Shown here: positions 39,858 to 50,098 of the stretch, in pieces | Layout: the number at the start of each line of letters is the position of its first letter | Position numbering within the stretch: the first letter of the stretch is position 1 | Assembly (NCBI GenBank): GCA_947494965.1 | Contig: CANLWV010000001.1 | Location: 186,001 to 250,000, forward strand | Direction of reading: 5' to 3' | Source: an uncultured Salinicoccus sp. | GTDB lineage: Bacteria > Bacillota > Bacilli > Staphylococcales > Salinicoccaceae | DNA length: 64,000 nt | The notes under the pieces: model-generated | The model's database searches: none | What the model saw: only the letters and a program-made list of their open reading frames with translations | Told to the model about the DNA's origin: nothing | Made by a program: the position numbers and the translations under genes

Positions 39858-40800
39858 CATATATCCCGATATTCACATATTTATCGTAGCGGTCGGCTAC
39901 CATCTCTTCGCGATCAAGTACAAGGAGCCCTTCGAGATGTTCTCTCAAGATTCCATCAAGATTCTCAAATACCTGATCCCTGTCGTTATGGGCACCACCT
40001 TGAGGTTCTTCTATCACCGCATCCGCTATGCCGAACGATTTCAGGTCGGCTGCTGTTATCTTCAATGATTCTGCAGCAATCTCCTTCAATGACGCATCTT
40101 TGAACAGGATGCTCGCAGCGCCTTCTGGTGAGATTACAGAATATGTCGCATTCTCCAGCATGATCAGGCGGTTGCATACCCCAAGTCCCAGCGCTCCACC
40201 TGAACCCCCTTCTCCGATGACGACGCTTATGACCGGTACATGGAGTCCTGCCATTTCGACAAGATTGCGTGCGATCGATTCACTCTGTCCCCGTTCTTCA
40301 GCGGCTTTACCTGGGTATGCACCTTTAGTATCGATAAAACAGATGATTGGGCGGTTGAATTTGTCGGCCTGCTTCATCAGGCGAAGCGCCTTACGGTATC
40401 CATCGGGGTGGGCCATGCCGAAGTTACGGTGGATGTTCCCTTTTGTATCCCGGCCGCGTTGATGTCCGATGACCGTCACAGGGCGCCCTTTGTAGGAAGC
40501 AATACCTCCTACAATGGCAGGGTCATCATTATGTACGCGGTCACCATAGAACTCCGTAAATTCTTCAAACAAAGCTTCGATATAGTCGTAGGTGGTTGGA
40601 CGTTTTATATATCTTGCAATCTCCACACGCTGCCAGGGAGTGAGGTTATCGTAAATTTCATTTTTTTTATCGTTGACCTTTTTCTCCAAAAAACTGACTT
40701 CCTTTGTGAGGTCCACTTTATTTTTTGCTGCATATTTTTCCAATTCTTCAATCTTCTCTTCCAATTCATAGATTGGTTTTTCAAAATCGAACATTCCCAT
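39844..40800 (-). CDS. accA: Acetyl-CoA carboxylase carboxyltransferase alpha subunit
   Basis: With AccD transfers CO2 from biotin to acetyl-CoA, giving malonyl-CoA for fatty acid synthesis. 318 residues: an N-terminal coiled coil ([16 protein letters not shown]) and the crotonase-like core ([39 protein letters not shown]). Its ATG follows the accD stop without a gap, so translation is coupled and the subunits balanced. Confidence 0.97.
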   Translation of the reverse strand: MGMFDFEKPIYELEEKIEELEKYAAKNKVDLTKEVSFLEKKVNDKKNEIYDNLTPWQRVEIARYIKRPTTYDYIEALFEEFTEFYGDRVHNDDPAIVGGIASYKGRPVTVIGHQRGRDTKGNIHRNFGMAHPDGYRKALRLMKQADKFNRPIICFIDTKGAYPGKAAEERGQSESIARNLVEMAGLHVPVISVVIGEGGSGGALGLGVCNRLIMLENATYSVISPEGAASILFKDASLKEIAAESLKITAADLKSFGIADAVIEEPQGGAHNDRDQVFENLDGILREHLEGLLVLDREEMVADRYDKYVNIGIYDEQL

Positions 40801-41652
40801 CTACACCCCACTATGCAATTTCAGGATTCGTCCGAGATAATCTTTCATATCCCGTCTGTCTAAAACTTCGTCCAGCTGTCCATGTTTTAAAAGGAATTCA
40901 GCAGTCTGGAAATCATCCGGCAGTTTCTCCTTGATCGTTTCCTGGATGACGCGCCTGCCGGCAAACCCGATCAGTGCACCTTTTTCTGCCAAGTTTATGT
41001 CGCCGACTGAGGCGAAACTTGCAGATACCCCTCCTGTTGTAGGGTTGGTCATATAGGAGATGTAGAGCAGACCTGCATTATTGTGGCGCTCTATCGCCAC
41101 ACTGACTTTAGCCATCTGCATCAGCGAAATGATGCCCTCCTGCATACGTGCGCCTCCACTGGCTGTGAAGATGATGACAGGTAACCTGTGTTCTGTTGCA
41201 TACCCGAAAGCACGGGCGAGTATTTCGCCGACTGCAGAACCCATGCTGCCCATCCTGAAGCGAGCATCCATGACGGCTACAACGGCGCGCTCTCCTTCGA
41301 TGTTTCCATCTGCACATAACACCGCTTCATTCAGTCCCGTCTTTTCCTTATCCTTCGAAATCTTAGCTTCATAATTAGGGAAGTTTAATGGATTGGCAGA
41401 TGTGATGTCCTGGAACAACAGATCGACTTCCCCTTCATCCATCAACGCTTCCAGACGGTCCTGTGCTGAAATAGGCAGATGATGGCTACAGTTGGCACAT
41501 ACATTAAGACGTTTATATAAGTCTTTTGAATATAATATCTTCTTGCAGCTTGGACATTTTGTCATGATGGATTCATTTTTTTCAAAAGTGCCATCATTAC
41601 GGTCTGTTTCATTGACTTTTTTATTCAGTTTAGAGAACAAGTCTTTCAGCAT
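40801..41652 (-). CDS. accD: Acetyl-CoA carboxylase carboxyltransferase beta subunit
   Basis: 283 residues. N-terminal zinc ribbon CPSCKKILY...CANC (four Cys) and the crotonase-like core ([39 protein letters not shown]). ATG 41652 lies 6 nt from AGGGAG; a frame extension of 20 residues upstream runs through the end of the GntR gene and has no ribosome site. Located between the GntR regulator and accA. Confidence 0.97.
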   Translation of the reverse strand: MLKDLFSKLNKKVNETDRNDGTFEKNESIMTKCPSCKKILYSKDLYKRLNVCANCSHHLPISAQDRLEALMDEGEVDLLFQDITSANPLNFPNYEAKISKDKEKTGLNEAVLCADGNIEGERAVVAVMDARFRMGSMGSAVGEILARAFGYATEHRLPVIIFTASGGARMQEGIISLMQMAKVSVAIERHNNAGLLYISYMTNPTTGGVSASFASVGDINLAEKGALIGFAGRRVIQETIKEKLPDDFQTAEFLLKHGQLDEVLDRRDMKDYLGRILKLHSGV

Positions 41653-41674
41653 ATTAAACTCCCTGTTTTCTTTA

Positions 41675-42091
41675 TTATTTGAATGCCTGTGAATATTTAT
41701 CGAGCAGCACATAGATTTTCTTCATTATAATGTTGTCGTCTTCTAGTACATCAGCATTTCCATTCTTTTCACTGACATATCCTTCTATCATTTCTTTAAT
41801 CTCTATGATTTCGTTCTGTTGACGTTCTGATTTGATGAGATATTTGCCGATTAGCTGAAACAGCTGATGGTTATCAATATCAGCAAGAAAGGTGCCCTCG
41901 CCCCGCTTCACATAAATGATGCCAAGCAGTTCAAGCGCTCTGAGTGCTTCTCTTACGCTTTGCCTGCTGACATTCAATTCATCTCTCAGATACCTCTCGC
42001 TGGGCAGCTTTCCACCTACTTGTATCTCTTCCTTTTCGATGACATTGTGGATCTCTTCAATAATGTTTTCCAAACCTTTTTTCTCAGTCAT
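41675..42091 (-). CDS. GntR family regulator, short FadR-like form
   Basis: 138 residues. The N-terminal winged helix is typical ([45 protein letters not shown]), but only about 65 residues follow, about half of an FCD/FadR effector domain, so ligand sensing may be lost or reduced. The gene sits between malic enzyme (9 nt) and accD (22 nt) on the same strand, so it may control this malonyl-CoA operon or itself. Its ribosome site is weak. Function is inferred from family and place. Confidence 0.82.
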   Translation of the reverse strand: MTEKKGLENIIEEIHNVIEKEEIQVGGKLPSERYLRDELNVSRQSVREALRALELLGIIYVKRGEGTFLADIDNHQLFQLIGKYLIKSERQQNEIIEIKEMIEGYVSEKNGNADVLEDDNIIMKKIYVLLDKYSQAFK

Positions 42092-42100
42092 CTTATAGGA

Positions 42101-43324
42101 TCACAGCGTCAAACTGCGTGCTTTCTGATAGATGTCTTCAGGATCGACTTTAATGCGGCTGACACCCGTCTGCATGGCCGCTTTCGCCACAGCCCTCGCT
42201 ACACTTGGTGCAACTTCCTTATTGAAAGGTTCCGGGATGACGTTTTCGGCATGCAACTTATCTTCTTCGATCAGTTCCGCAATAGCAAGGACGGCAGCCT
42301 TTTTCATCTCGTCATTTATATGTGTCGCCCGAACATCAAGCGCACCCCTGAAGATGCCTGGGAAAGCAAGCACATTGTTGATTTGATTCGGAAAATCACT
42401 TCGTCCTGTACCGACTACAAGAGCTCCGGCAGCTTTCGCCTCATCAGGCATAATTTCAGGATTTGGATTGGCCATGGCAAAAATGATCGGATCTTCTGCC
42501 ATTGTCTTGACCATCTCGGCAGTCAGGGCACCTTCCACAGAAACACCGATGAAGACATCCGCTCCTTCAATCACATCAGCCAGTTCGCCTTTTTTATGGT
42601 GGTGGTTGCTGAACTTGCTCACTTCGTGCTTGATGTCGTTCATCCCTGCTTCACGACCTTCAAAGATGGCGCCGCGGGAATCACACATGATCATTTCCTT
42701 TACACCAAAGCTGTGCAGAAGTTTTATGATCGCCACACCTGCTGCACCTGCTCCATTCAAGACAACTTTAATCTGGTTCAAAGATTTCCCCGAGAGTTTA
42801 AGGGCGTTCATCAGACCGCTCAAGGTGACGATTGCCGTACCGTGTTGATCATCATGGAAAACAGGTATATCGGTCTCGCGTCCCAGACGTTCTTCAATTT
42901 CAAAACATCTAGGCGCTGAAATATCTTCTAGGTTGATACCGCCAAAAACCGGTGTCATCAGTTTGACCGTGTTCACGATTTCATCGACGTCATTGGTATT
43001 GAGTGCAATCGGAAAGGAGTCCACTCCAGCAAAGTTCTTAAAGAGTGCGCTCTTACCTTCCATTACAGGTAAACTTGCCATAGCGCCTATGTTCCCCAAG
43101 CCTAACACGGCGGAACCATCCGTAACGACGCCGACAGTATTACTCTTAATCGTATAATCGAATACTGTGCGTTCGTCTTCATATATTTCTTTACATGGTT
43201 CAGCCACGCCTGGTGAATATGCCAGGCTCAAGGCTTCCCTGTCTTTAATCTCCACTTTTGAATTTACTGCTAACTTTCCTTGGTTTTCCCTGTGCATCTC
43301 TAGTGCATCATCTCTCAAGGACAT
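42101..43324 (-). CDS. NAD(P)-dependent malic enzyme
   Basis: Decarboxylates malate to pyruvate. 407 residues, the short bacterial type without a phosphotransacetylase domain: LSLAYSPGVAEPCKEI, VTDGSAVLGLGNIGAMA, HDDQHGTAIVTLSGLMNAL and the Rossmann segment VVLNGAGAAGVAIIKLL. Whether NAD or NADP is preferred is not clear. AAAGGGAG precedes the ATG. First gene of a malic enzyme-GntR-accD-accA unit linking carbon flow and NADPH to fatty acid synthesis. Confidence 0.94.
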   Translation of the reverse strand: MSLRDDALEMHRENQGKLAVNSKVEIKDREALSLAYSPGVAEPCKEIYEDERTVFDYTIKSNTVGVVTDGSAVLGLGNIGAMASLPVMEGKSALFKNFAGVDSFPIALNTNDVDEIVNTVKLMTPVFGGINLEDISAPRCFEIEERLGRETDIPVFHDDQHGTAIVTLSGLMNALKLSGKSLNQIKVVLNGAGAAGVAIIKLLHSFGVKEMIMCDSRGAIFEGREAGMNDIKHEVSKFSNHHHKKGELADVIEGADVFIGVSVEGALTAEMVKTMAEDPIIFAMANPNPEIMPDEAKAAGALVVGTGRSDFPNQINNVLAFPGIFRGALDVRATHINDEMKKAAVLAIAELIEEDKLHAENVIPEPFNKEVAPSVARAVAKAAMQTGVSRIKVDPEDIYQKARSLTL

Positions 43325-43366
43325 ATAATCTCCCTTTCTTAGTGGTCATACCACCGCAATATAAAT

Positions 43367-43395
43367 ATAGTAACATTATCAGTTTTACATGACAA
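43367..43395 (-). promoter_or_regulatory. Promoter of the malic enzyme-acc operon
   Basis: Minus strand TTGTCA (43390-43395), 17 bp, TACTAT (43367-43372), in the gap after dnaE. Confidence 0.65.
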
Positions 43396-43400
43396 CTTCT

Positions 43401-46400
43401 TTAATTCAATATACGTATATCGGCTACCTTAACCGCTTCCAATATACCATCAATACTCTCTTTTCCCATTTTGCCAATTATCTTCTTCTTGTCAAAATCT
43501 TTAATCGGTATGCCCGATTCACCCATGAAACCAGTCAGATTGTAAGCATGGGCATTGCGGATGACAATCTGTTTTGCCCGCTCATAGTATATCTTTTTGA
43601 AAGCCTCTACGGTTTCCAGTGAGTCGACGATGAGTTGTTGACGTGATCTGCGCGTTTCTACCCTTCCCTCCACGACAGCAATCTGTCTCGTCAAATTCGG
43701 ATGGACATTGAAATAGACCTTCGGGAAAACGACTCCCTCCATTTCATGAAGCCCATCGGTGAGTTTGACGAACGCCATATTCTGTCCATTTTTCGTCCGG
43801 ATTACTTTAATGTCGTCCAAAAAGACGAGATAGATCCCCTTACTTTGATTGAGAAGGTTGAACGGGATGAATTGGAGTGATTTCCTCAGTGCTATGACGG
43901 GATGATCGGAGAGGTAGAATCCGAACACATCCTTCTCTCCCTCCACCTTCTCCATGTCATTCATTTCAGCAGCGTGGTGGTACTCTTTCTTTATATTGAA
44001 GCCCAGTGTACTGAGGAACGAATCATGAGCATATTCTTCGGCATTCAATTCATCAAGCATGGGGAGCGTATTGAGGAGCGTTTTTCTATTCTCCTCAAAG
44101 ACATCCAAAGCACCCGACTGGACGAGCCGCGTGAGCACTTTCCTATCCAGGTTGACATCCTGCACTCTAGTCTTCAAATCATATATATCACTGAATGGGC
44201 CGTTTTCACGCTCTTTTATAATTGCCTCGGCATGACGGTAAGTGACGCCTTTAATCATCGAGAAACCGAGTTCTATGCCTTCATCGCTTCTGTTATTCCA
44301 TAGGGAACTGTTGATGTTCGGAAGGTATAACGGAATTCTACGCCGCTTGATCTCACTTACGGTCTGGTTGACCTTATGTTCATTGCCGAAATGATGGGTG
44401 AGTATAACTGAATAGAACACTTCGGGATAGTGGGTTTTGATGTAGGCAAGGATGTAGGATATCCGACTGTAGGCCACCGCGTGGCTTTTCGGGAATCCGT
44501 AGTCGGCGAACTCCAAGATCAGGTTGAAGATATGATGGCCCACCTGACTCGCGTACCCCTTACTTTCTGCCCCCTTCTCAAAGCGACCCCTTTCATGTTC
44601 AAGCGTCTCCCTATCCTTTTTACTCATTGCGCGCCTCAATATATCCGCCTCCGCATAGCTGTAGCCTGCAATCCTTGAAGCAATCTGCATGATCTGTTCC
44701 TGATAGACGATGACGCCATATGTCTCTTTGAGTATATCTTCAATGTCTTCATGCGGATATCTGACTGCGTCTGGTTTCTGCTTCCCGGCGATGAAATTCG
44801 GAATTTCCTTCATCGGCCCCGGCCGGTACAAAGCGATTACTGCGACAAGGTCAAGAAAGCCCTCAGGCTGCATTTCCCTGATTACTTTGCTTATGCCATC
44901 CGATTCCAGCTGGAAGATGCCGATGGTCATCCCCTTACCAAGCAGCCGATAGACTGCCGGATCATCATCCGGAATTTCATCCAAGTTGAATGATATTCCG
45001 GATTTTTGTATTTTATTGACCATAAACTTCAGCAACGTCAGATTTCTCAACCCCAGAACATCTATCTTCAGCAGTCCTGAAGGCTCCACCTCATTCATCG
45101 TCCACTGACTCAAAGTGTGTCCGTCACTGAAGGTCACCGGGATATTTTCGGTAAGGCGTTCTGCACTGAGCAGTATGCCGGCAGCATGGGTGGATGTATG
45201 CCGCGGCAATCCTTCAATCCTTTTACACAGGCTCGCATATGTATCATACTTGGAATCCGCTTCTGAAAGCGACCGGAACGCATCTTTCTGAAAAGCCTCC
45301 TGGAGTTTCGCCCCAGGGGTTTCTGGAATAAGTCCTGAAATCATTTTCAGTTCATCCTCTTTAAAACCGAGCACCCTGCCCACATCACGCGCTGCCATCT
45401 TGGCGCTCAACGTTCCATACGTGACTATATGCGCCACATTCATCGTACCGTACTTCTCAATCAGATAATCGACTACCTCGTCACGTCTGGCATCCTCAAA
45501 ATCAATATCGATATCAGGCATCGTCACACGTGCAGGGTTGAGGAAGCGTTCGAATAGCAGATTATACTGAAGCGGGTCGACTTCAGTAATGTTCAGCAGG
45601 TAGGATACAAGGCTTGCACTTGAGGAACCCCGTCCTGGTCCTACATAAATCCCATTCCGTTTTGCATGGTTGATTGCATCCTGCACAATCAAAAAATAGT
45701 CTTCATATCCCATATCCACGATGACACCATATTCATACTCGAGCCGTTTTCTATAGGCTATTCCACCATCCGTCTTGGATTCAAGCTGTTTTTGCAGCAT
45801 GTGCCATAGAAAGGATTTTGAATCTTCATTCTGGGGATGGGGGAAATGTGGCAAAGTCCGTTCCGTCCTTGGTATTTCGACATTGCACTTCTCTACGAGG
45901 CGTTGATTGTTTTCAAGGTGGGAAGCTTCAATCTCAGTGAGATCCGAAAACACCTTGATATGATCGGGCCCCGTGGCGTTATGCATGGAGGCCGTATCCA
46001 ACTTCTCATTATCCCGTATTGCGTTCAATGTAACCCGTACCGGCAGGTCTTCAGGCTTCATGTAGTGGGCCGGATTGATGAAGACCGTCCTATACTCCGG
46101 ATGTGACAGGTGGTGGGATATGTATTTATCCTCAGGTTTTATGGCCATGCCATCCAAAAGTGGGATGCCTTGCCCATTCTTTGCGATTGCTACACACGAT
46201 TGGATATTGTTATTGAGGTATTGGACCGGTGTGAATTCCAGGTTCTTATAGGAAAGCATGGCGGAAAGGCGGATCAGTTCCTTATAGCCTCTAATATCTT
46301 TAGCGATGAGTACCAACGGGATGCCCGACATCTGATCATCCGCAGAAATCTCCATCCCGATCAAGGGTTTAATGCCAGACTTCGACGCATGGGTATAGAA

Positions 46401-46541
46401 CTCATATACACCATGTAGACGATTGAAATCAGTAAGTGCAACTGCCTTTTGGCCGTCTCTGGAAATTTTATCAAGAAGCGGGCCGATCTTGATATTGCTG
46501 TCCAGAAATTCGTAGCAGCTATGCACATTTAAATTGATCAT
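43401..46541 (-). CDS. dnaE: DNA polymerase III alpha subunit DnaE
   Basis: Error-prone C-family polymerase that in Bacillus extends RNA primers before hand-off to PolC. 1046 residues, close to the S. aureus size. PHP domain at the N-terminus (LNVHSCYEFLDSNIKIGPLL, ALTDFNRLHGVYEF), the palm with GPGRGSSSASLVSYLL and PDIDIDFEDARRDEVVDYL, finger segments (GIFQLESDGISKVIREM), and a C-terminal OB fold (NMAFVKLTDGLHEMEGVVFP). Ribosome site AAAGGG. It follows nrnA by 15 nt. Confidence 0.97.
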   Translation of the reverse strand: MINLNVHSCYEFLDSNIKIGPLLDKISRDGQKAVALTDFNRLHGVYEFYTHASKSGIKPLIGMEISADDQMSGIPLVLIAKDIRGYKELIRLSAMLSYKNLEFTPVQYLNNNIQSCVAIAKNGQGIPLLDGMAIKPEDKYISHHLSHPEYRTVFINPAHYMKPEDLPVRVTLNAIRDNEKLDTASMHNATGPDHIKVFSDLTEIEASHLENNQRLVEKCNVEIPRTERTLPHFPHPQNEDSKSFLWHMLQKQLESKTDGGIAYRKRLEYEYGVIVDMGYEDYFLIVQDAINHAKRNGIYVGPGRGSSSASLVSYLLNITEVDPLQYNLLFERFLNPARVTMPDIDIDFEDARRDEVVDYLIEKYGTMNVAHIVTYGTLSAKMAARDVGRVLGFKEDELKMISGLIPETPGAKLQEAFQKDAFRSLSEADSKYDTYASLCKRIEGLPRHTSTHAAGILLSAERLTENIPVTFSDGHTLSQWTMNEVEPSGLLKIDVLGLRNLTLLKFMVNKIQKSGISFNLDEIPDDDPAVYRLLGKGMTIGIFQLESDGISKVIREMQPEGFLDLVAVIALYRPGPMKEIPNFIAGKQKPDAVRYPHEDIEDILKETYGVIVYQEQIMQIASRIAGYSYAEADILRRAMSKKDRETLEHERGRFEKGAESKGYASQVGHHIFNLILEFADYGFPKSHAVAYSRISYILAYIKTHYPEVFYSVILTHHFGNEHKVNQTVSEIKRRRIPLYLPNINSSLWNNRSDEGIELGFSMIKGVTYRHAEAIIKERENGPFSDIYDLKTRVQDVNLDRKVLTRLVQSGALDVFEENRKTLLNTLPMLDELNAEEYAHDSFLSTLGFNIKKEYHHAAEMNDMEKVEGEKDVFGFYLSDHPVIALRKSLQFIPFNLLNQSKGIYLVFLDDIKVIRTKNGQNMAFVKLTDGLHEMEGVVFPKVYFNVHPNLTRQIAVVEGRVETRRSRQQLIVDSLETVEAFKKIYYERAKQIVIRNAHAYNLTGFMGESGIPIKDFDKKKIIGKMGKESIDGILEAVKVADIRILN

Positions 46542-46556
46542 TCGGCAAAACCCTTT

Positions 46557-47519
46557 CTACAGTTTACTCTCCAACGCTTTGATCAGTTCCTGGACTTCTT
46601 CCTTCTCCTTCAATGTGATTCCACTTGCGAGAGGGTGCCCGCCTCCCCCGAACCGTTCTGCCACGTCGTTGATGACGGTGTCCTTGGCACGTAATCTTAC
46701 GCGGATCTCATCATTTTCCTCGATGGCCATAAACCATATTTTGGCTTCATCGATTTCACGGTAGATGTTGACATGCATACTCGCCTCGTTACTTGATAAA
46801 CCGTACTTTTCCAATGTAGGTTCGTCTATGTAAATAGACAGTACACCTTTATCGGTGATTTTGAATGCCTCGATAAGATGACCTTTGAACTTGAATTGTT
46901 CCAGGCTCTGCTTATTCATTTCATTCATGTCCTTGGCGGCTTCAAAATTGAACCGTTTAAGTTCGGCTGCGACCTTATGGGTCAATTCTGTAGTGTTATT
47001 GAAAAGAAATCTGCCGGTATCACCAACGATTCCGGCAAACAGGAGACGTGCCGACTCATCATTGATATAGTCGTTGTCGAATCCCCATGCCGAGGCCAGC
47101 AGAAAAATGAGTTCGGAAGTGGATGACACACCCGTTTCAACGATATTGATCGTGCCATAAGGATTGTGGTTTGGATGATGGTCTATCTTGATCACTTCAG
47201 CACCCATGGATACATCCCCATCAATCCGATCAGTGTTGGCCGTATCCACTACAATGACAAGTGGCTGATCCACGGCCACGGCAGTGTCCATTTCCCCGAG
47301 AAAAGAAAGGGAAGGTTCAGTCTCGCCGAGAGCCGCCACTTTCTTATTGGGGAACATATGCTGGATGATGGATTTCAACCCAAGTTGGGCGCCTATCGCA
47401 TCAGGATCCGGTCTCACATGCCTCAATATGATGATTTCGTCATAGGTGTTGATCTTGTTTATCAACGCCTTATAGTTGTCCTTTAGAGTCGGGTATCCAT
47501 TTATATATTCTGTGAACAA
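46557..47519 (-). CDS. nrnA: Bifunctional oligoribonuclease/PAP phosphatase NrnA
   Basis: DHH/DHHA1 phosphoesterase degrading nanoRNAs and, in homologues, 3'-phosphoadenosine 5'-phosphate or cyclic-dinucleotide products. 320 residues: RHVRPDPDAIGAQLGL (metal ligands), VIVVDTANTDRID, the DHH motif KIDHHPNHNPYG, and the DHHA1 glycine motif RFGGGGHPLASG. TTG start at 47519, with GGGGAG 8 nt upstream; no ATG fits better. Divergent from ytpI, as part of the nrnA-ytpI-ytoI neighbourhood known from B. subtilis. Confidence 0.94.
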   Translation of the reverse strand: MFTEYINGYPTLKDNYKALINKINTYDEIIILRHVRPDPDAIGAQLGLKSIIQHMFPNKKVAALGETEPSLSFLGEMDTAVAVDQPLVIVVDTANTDRIDGDVSMGAEVIKIDHHPNHNPYGTINIVETGVSSTSELIFLLASAWGFDNDYINDESARLLFAGIVGDTGRFLFNNTTELTHKVAAELKRFNFEAAKDMNEMNKQSLEQFKFKGHLIEAFKITDKGVLSIYIDEPTLEKYGLSSNEASMHVNIYREIDEAKIWFMAIEENDEIRVRLRAKDTVINDVAERFGGGGHPLASGITLKEKEEVQELIKALESKL

Positions 47520-47554
47520 TTCTCATTCTCCCCTTATTTGGATTTACTTGTTTC

Positions 47555-47570
47555 GTATAATAAATTATAC
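47555..47570. promoter_or_regulatory. Dyad carrying opposed -10 boxes between nrnA and ytpI
   Basis: GTATAAT-AA-ATTATAC is a 7-bp-arm inverted repeat that offers a -10 element to each strand. The -35 boxes are weak. Divergent promoters here probably overlap, so the two genes may be expressed in competition. Confidence 0.45.
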
Positions 47571-47595
47571 TACATATTGGAATGGAGTTGTAACG

Positions 47596-47952
47596 ATGGA
47601 AACATCCTATCAGATTGCAGTATCCTTTCTGGTCACGCTGCTGCTCCTGAGCTTTTTTATGTTCCTGCTCTATAAGGTCAGGAAGATCAGGACGGAACGG
47701 GACGTCAGAAAGGCGTATTTCAACAGCATATCGAGAATCTGGCTCGGGTTGTTGATCGCTGTCTTCGGCCTTAATACAATCATACAATTTTCGTCGGCAG
47801 TATCATATATAGTCGGTAGCCTGTTCATCATCATCGGCCTCTACAATGTATGGCACTTCAATGCTGCACGAAAATACTTCAAAGGAAATCTCCCCATAGA
47901 GGAGAAGGCTTGGGCGGAGTTCAATCGTAAATCTGGGCATAATGGAAAATAG
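47596..47952 (+). CDS. YtpI-like membrane protein
   Basis: 118 residues with three hydrophobic segments (IAVSFLVTLLLLSFFMFLLY, IWLGLLIAVFGLNTII, YIVGSLFIIIGLYNVW) and a polar C-terminus. Size, topology and location between nrnA and ytoI match B. subtilis YtpI, of unknown function. ATG 47596 has GGAG 8 nt upstream; the longer open frame upstream lies in the nrnA gene. Confidence 0.8.
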   Translation: METSYQIAVSFLVTLLLLSFFMFLLYKVRKIRTERDVRKAYFNSISRIWLGLLIAVFGLNTIIQFSSAVSYIVGSLFIIIGLYNVWHFNAARKYFKGNLPIEEKAWAEFNRKSGHNGK

Positions 47953-47978
47953 ACAAGTGAGTTCACTTGTCTATTTTT
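47946..47978. terminator. Bidirectional terminator between ytpI and ytoI
   Basis: 15-bp stem (AAAATAGACAAGTGA and complement) flanked by A/T runs; it overlaps the ytpI stop codon and ends just before the converging ytoI stop. Confidence 0.85.
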
Positions 47979-49236
47979 CTTTATAATGCTGAATCAGCAG
48001 CACGGCTTTCATGTGAATCTCTCCATTTGCCCTAGCGATGACTTCCATCCTAAGGAACTGCTCCCCAGCATCAAGGACTTCTCCTTCTATCACAAGTTCC
48101 TGGTTCAATTGCATCAGCTTCATATTCATGATGTTCATCGTATCTATGTGATAGCTTTCTATATTCCTCTCCTTGAGCATCGCATCTATCAGACGCTCCA
48201 TAAGTCTGATGAACTCGGACTGTACCATACTGCCATGTTCATCAGTCAAGAACGGCATGACTTTAATATGGAGTCTATTGTCATCTATATGCACATTTCT
48301 GCCGATGTCTGGTTCTGCTGAGGACAGACCTTCAGGTTTCTGCAGCTCCCTTTGCTTGAATACATCCCTCCTATCTACAACCCCGAGCCATCTGCCATCC
48401 TCGTCAATAATCGGGATGATGTTGAGGTGGTGCCAACTCATAGCTTGACGTAGGCGCTGGATTGTACTCTGTGGTCTTGCTGAGGCATCGAATACTAGGC
48501 CTTCCGGTCCATCCTCCCTCAATTTCATGAGGTCTTTAGAACGGATGAGGCCCAGATAAAATCCTTCCTCTAAAATAATCGTTACCTTATCTGCCGGATA
48601 AAAGTCCTTCCCAAAATCATTTTTAATATCATACACATATTCCTCCTGACGCACCAGAAGGTCGGCAGCAGTAATGACATTGGTCGTCATGAACCTGTTG
48701 TACAATTCACGCTGTATGGCCGACGCAACAGTAAATGTGTCAGAAGTCGTCGACAGGACAGGGAGCTTGAATGCGTCCGCCCGCTCCAATATTTTCGGAT
48801 CGGCACCAAACCCCCCAGTAATCAGAATACCCGAATGGTTTTCCAATGCTTTCCGCTGGGCATCTTCACGATTTCCCACGATGAGGAGCGCACCTTCCTC
48901 GAGGTATGTCTCGAGGGCTTCGGTACGCATCGCACCTATGATGAATCTGCTGATTTCTCCATCAAGCCCTTCCGAACCAGCCAGGACGGTACCTTCAATC
49001 ACCCGATTCACCTGTTCAAAACTCAGTTTCCCTTCTATGTATTCCTCTTTCGGCGCAACCCTTATCGTGCCCACGCGCTCTATGGTCTTTACAAGACCTT
49101 CTTTTTCAGCATCTTTAATTGCCCTATAACTGGTGCCGTCTGAAACACCCAAATAGGCAGATACTCGCCGCACGGAAATTTTGGCACCTTCCGGCAGGCG
49201 ATATATATAATCTATGATTTCATCATGTTTTGACAT
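47971..49236 (-). CDS. CBS/DRTGG domain regulator (YtoI-like)
   Basis: 421 residues in four parts: an N-terminal HTH (AKISVRRVSAYLGVSDGTSYRAIKDAEKEGLV), a DRTGG domain (about 70-175, GILITGGFGADPKILERADAFKLPVLST), two CBS repeats (about 190-310, IIPIIDEDGRWLGVVDRRDVF) and a C-terminal hot-dog fold (from about 320). CBS pairs usually bind adenine nucleotides, so a nucleotide-sensing regulator is plausible, but no target is known. Conserved neighbour of nrnA and ytpI. Confidence 0.85.
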   Translation of the reverse strand: MSKHDEIIDYIYRLPEGAKISVRRVSAYLGVSDGTSYRAIKDAEKEGLVKTIERVGTIRVAPKEEYIEGKLSFEQVNRVIEGTVLAGSEGLDGEISRFIIGAMRTEALETYLEEGALLIVGNREDAQRKALENHSGILITGGFGADPKILERADAFKLPVLSTTSDTFTVASAIQRELYNRFMTTNVITAADLLVRQEEYVYDIKNDFGKDFYPADKVTIILEEGFYLGLIRSKDLMKLREDGPEGLVFDASARPQSTIQRLRQAMSWHHLNIIPIIDEDGRWLGVVDRRDVFKQRELQKPEGLSSAEPDIGRNVHIDDNRLHIKVMPFLTDEHGSMVQSEFIRLMERLIDAMLKERNIESYHIDTMNIMNMKLMQLNQELVIEGEVLDAGEQFLRMEVIARANGEIHMKAVLLIQHYKEK

Positions 49237-49261
49237 TCTTTACCTCCACTGCCTGCTTTAT

Positions 49262-49287
49262 AAAAAAAGGGGCAGAAGCCTGCCCCT
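49262..49287 (-). terminator. Terminator after the UPF0173 hydrolase gene
   Basis: Stem AGGGGCA/TGCCCCT, loop of 6, followed on the minus strand by TTTTTTT. Confidence 0.9.
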
Positions 49288-49309
49288 GACGCGCCATTAC
49301 ATCTAAAAT

Positions 49310-49999
49310 TTATGACTTGAACGCTACAGCTTGACCTGCTGCCAGTGTCTGGCAATCTCCTTCCACTTTATCTGCAAATGCCTGCGCGTCCTGCTTGATT
49401 GGCGGGAATGTATTGTAGTGAACGGGAACTGTGACGTCTGGTTTGATGAATTCATTTACTGCATGGGAAGCATCATCGATGCCCATTGTAAAATGGTCGC
49501 CGATTGGAACAAAGGCAACATCGAACGGGCCATTGAGTTCCGTGATGAGTTTCATGTCGCCGAATATCCCGGTATCCCCAAGATGATAGATTTTTTTGCC
49601 GCCTGCTTCAATAATGATGCCTGTCGGCATGCCTGTATATATTGCATTTCCATTTTCCTCTGTAAAGCTGGAGCTGTGGAATGCATGGACATATTTGACT
49701 GTTCCAAATTCAAATGATTTTTTACCGCCAATATTCATCCCAATAGCTTCCACACCTTGCCCTGACAGATAATCCGCCAACTCTACAGGGGCAACCACGG
49801 TCGCGTTATTGGCTTTGGCAATCTCCACAGTATCACCGACGTGGTCATTATGCCCATGGGTCAATACGATGTAGTCAACTTTTACATCCTCAACTTTCAG
49901 ATCCGTCAATTCATTGCCGTTAATGAATGGATCGACAATCATTTTAGAACCTTCATTTTCAAGTTGGATGATTGAATGTCCATGATAACTGAGTTCCAT
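49310..49999 (-). CDS. UPF0173 metal-dependent hydrolase (YtkL-like)
   Basis: 229-residue metallo-beta-lactamase-fold protein. Metal ligands: N-terminal HGHSIIQ, the signature [39 protein letters not shown] and [11 protein letters not shown]. Substrate unknown; the family is widespread and uncharacterised. AGGAGG precedes the ATG by 9 nt. Single gene with its own terminator, divergent from the unknown 192-residue gene. Confidence 0.92.
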   Translation of the reverse strand: MELSYHGHSIIQLENEGSKMIVDPFINGNELTDLKVEDVKVDYIVLTHGHNDHVGDTVEIAKANNATVVAPVELADYLSGQGVEAIGMNIGGKKSFEFGTVKYVHAFHSSSFTEENGNAIYTGMPTGIIIEAGGKKIYHLGDTGIFGDMKLITELNGPFDVAFVPIGDHFTMGIDDASHAVNEFIKPDVTVPVHYNTFPPIKQDAQAFADKVEGDCQTLAAGQAVAFKS

Positions 50000-50098
50000 A
50001 ATCCTATTCCTCCTAAATGAATATCATATGATTTCACTATACCCTAAAACCGCGGCAACCATTCATATTTATGATACAATTTTCATGAGGTGAATCAA

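Noticed and set aside
40240-40863. A 207-codon plus-strand frame across accA and accD
   Set aside because: It spans the junction of two certain genes on the opposite strand and has no ribosome site.
41867-42919. A 350-codon plus-strand frame opposite the GntR and malic enzyme genes
   Set aside because: Its translation is low-complexity in family terms (rich in Phe, His, Ile, Cys), has no motif or ribosome site, and is antisense to two well-supported genes.
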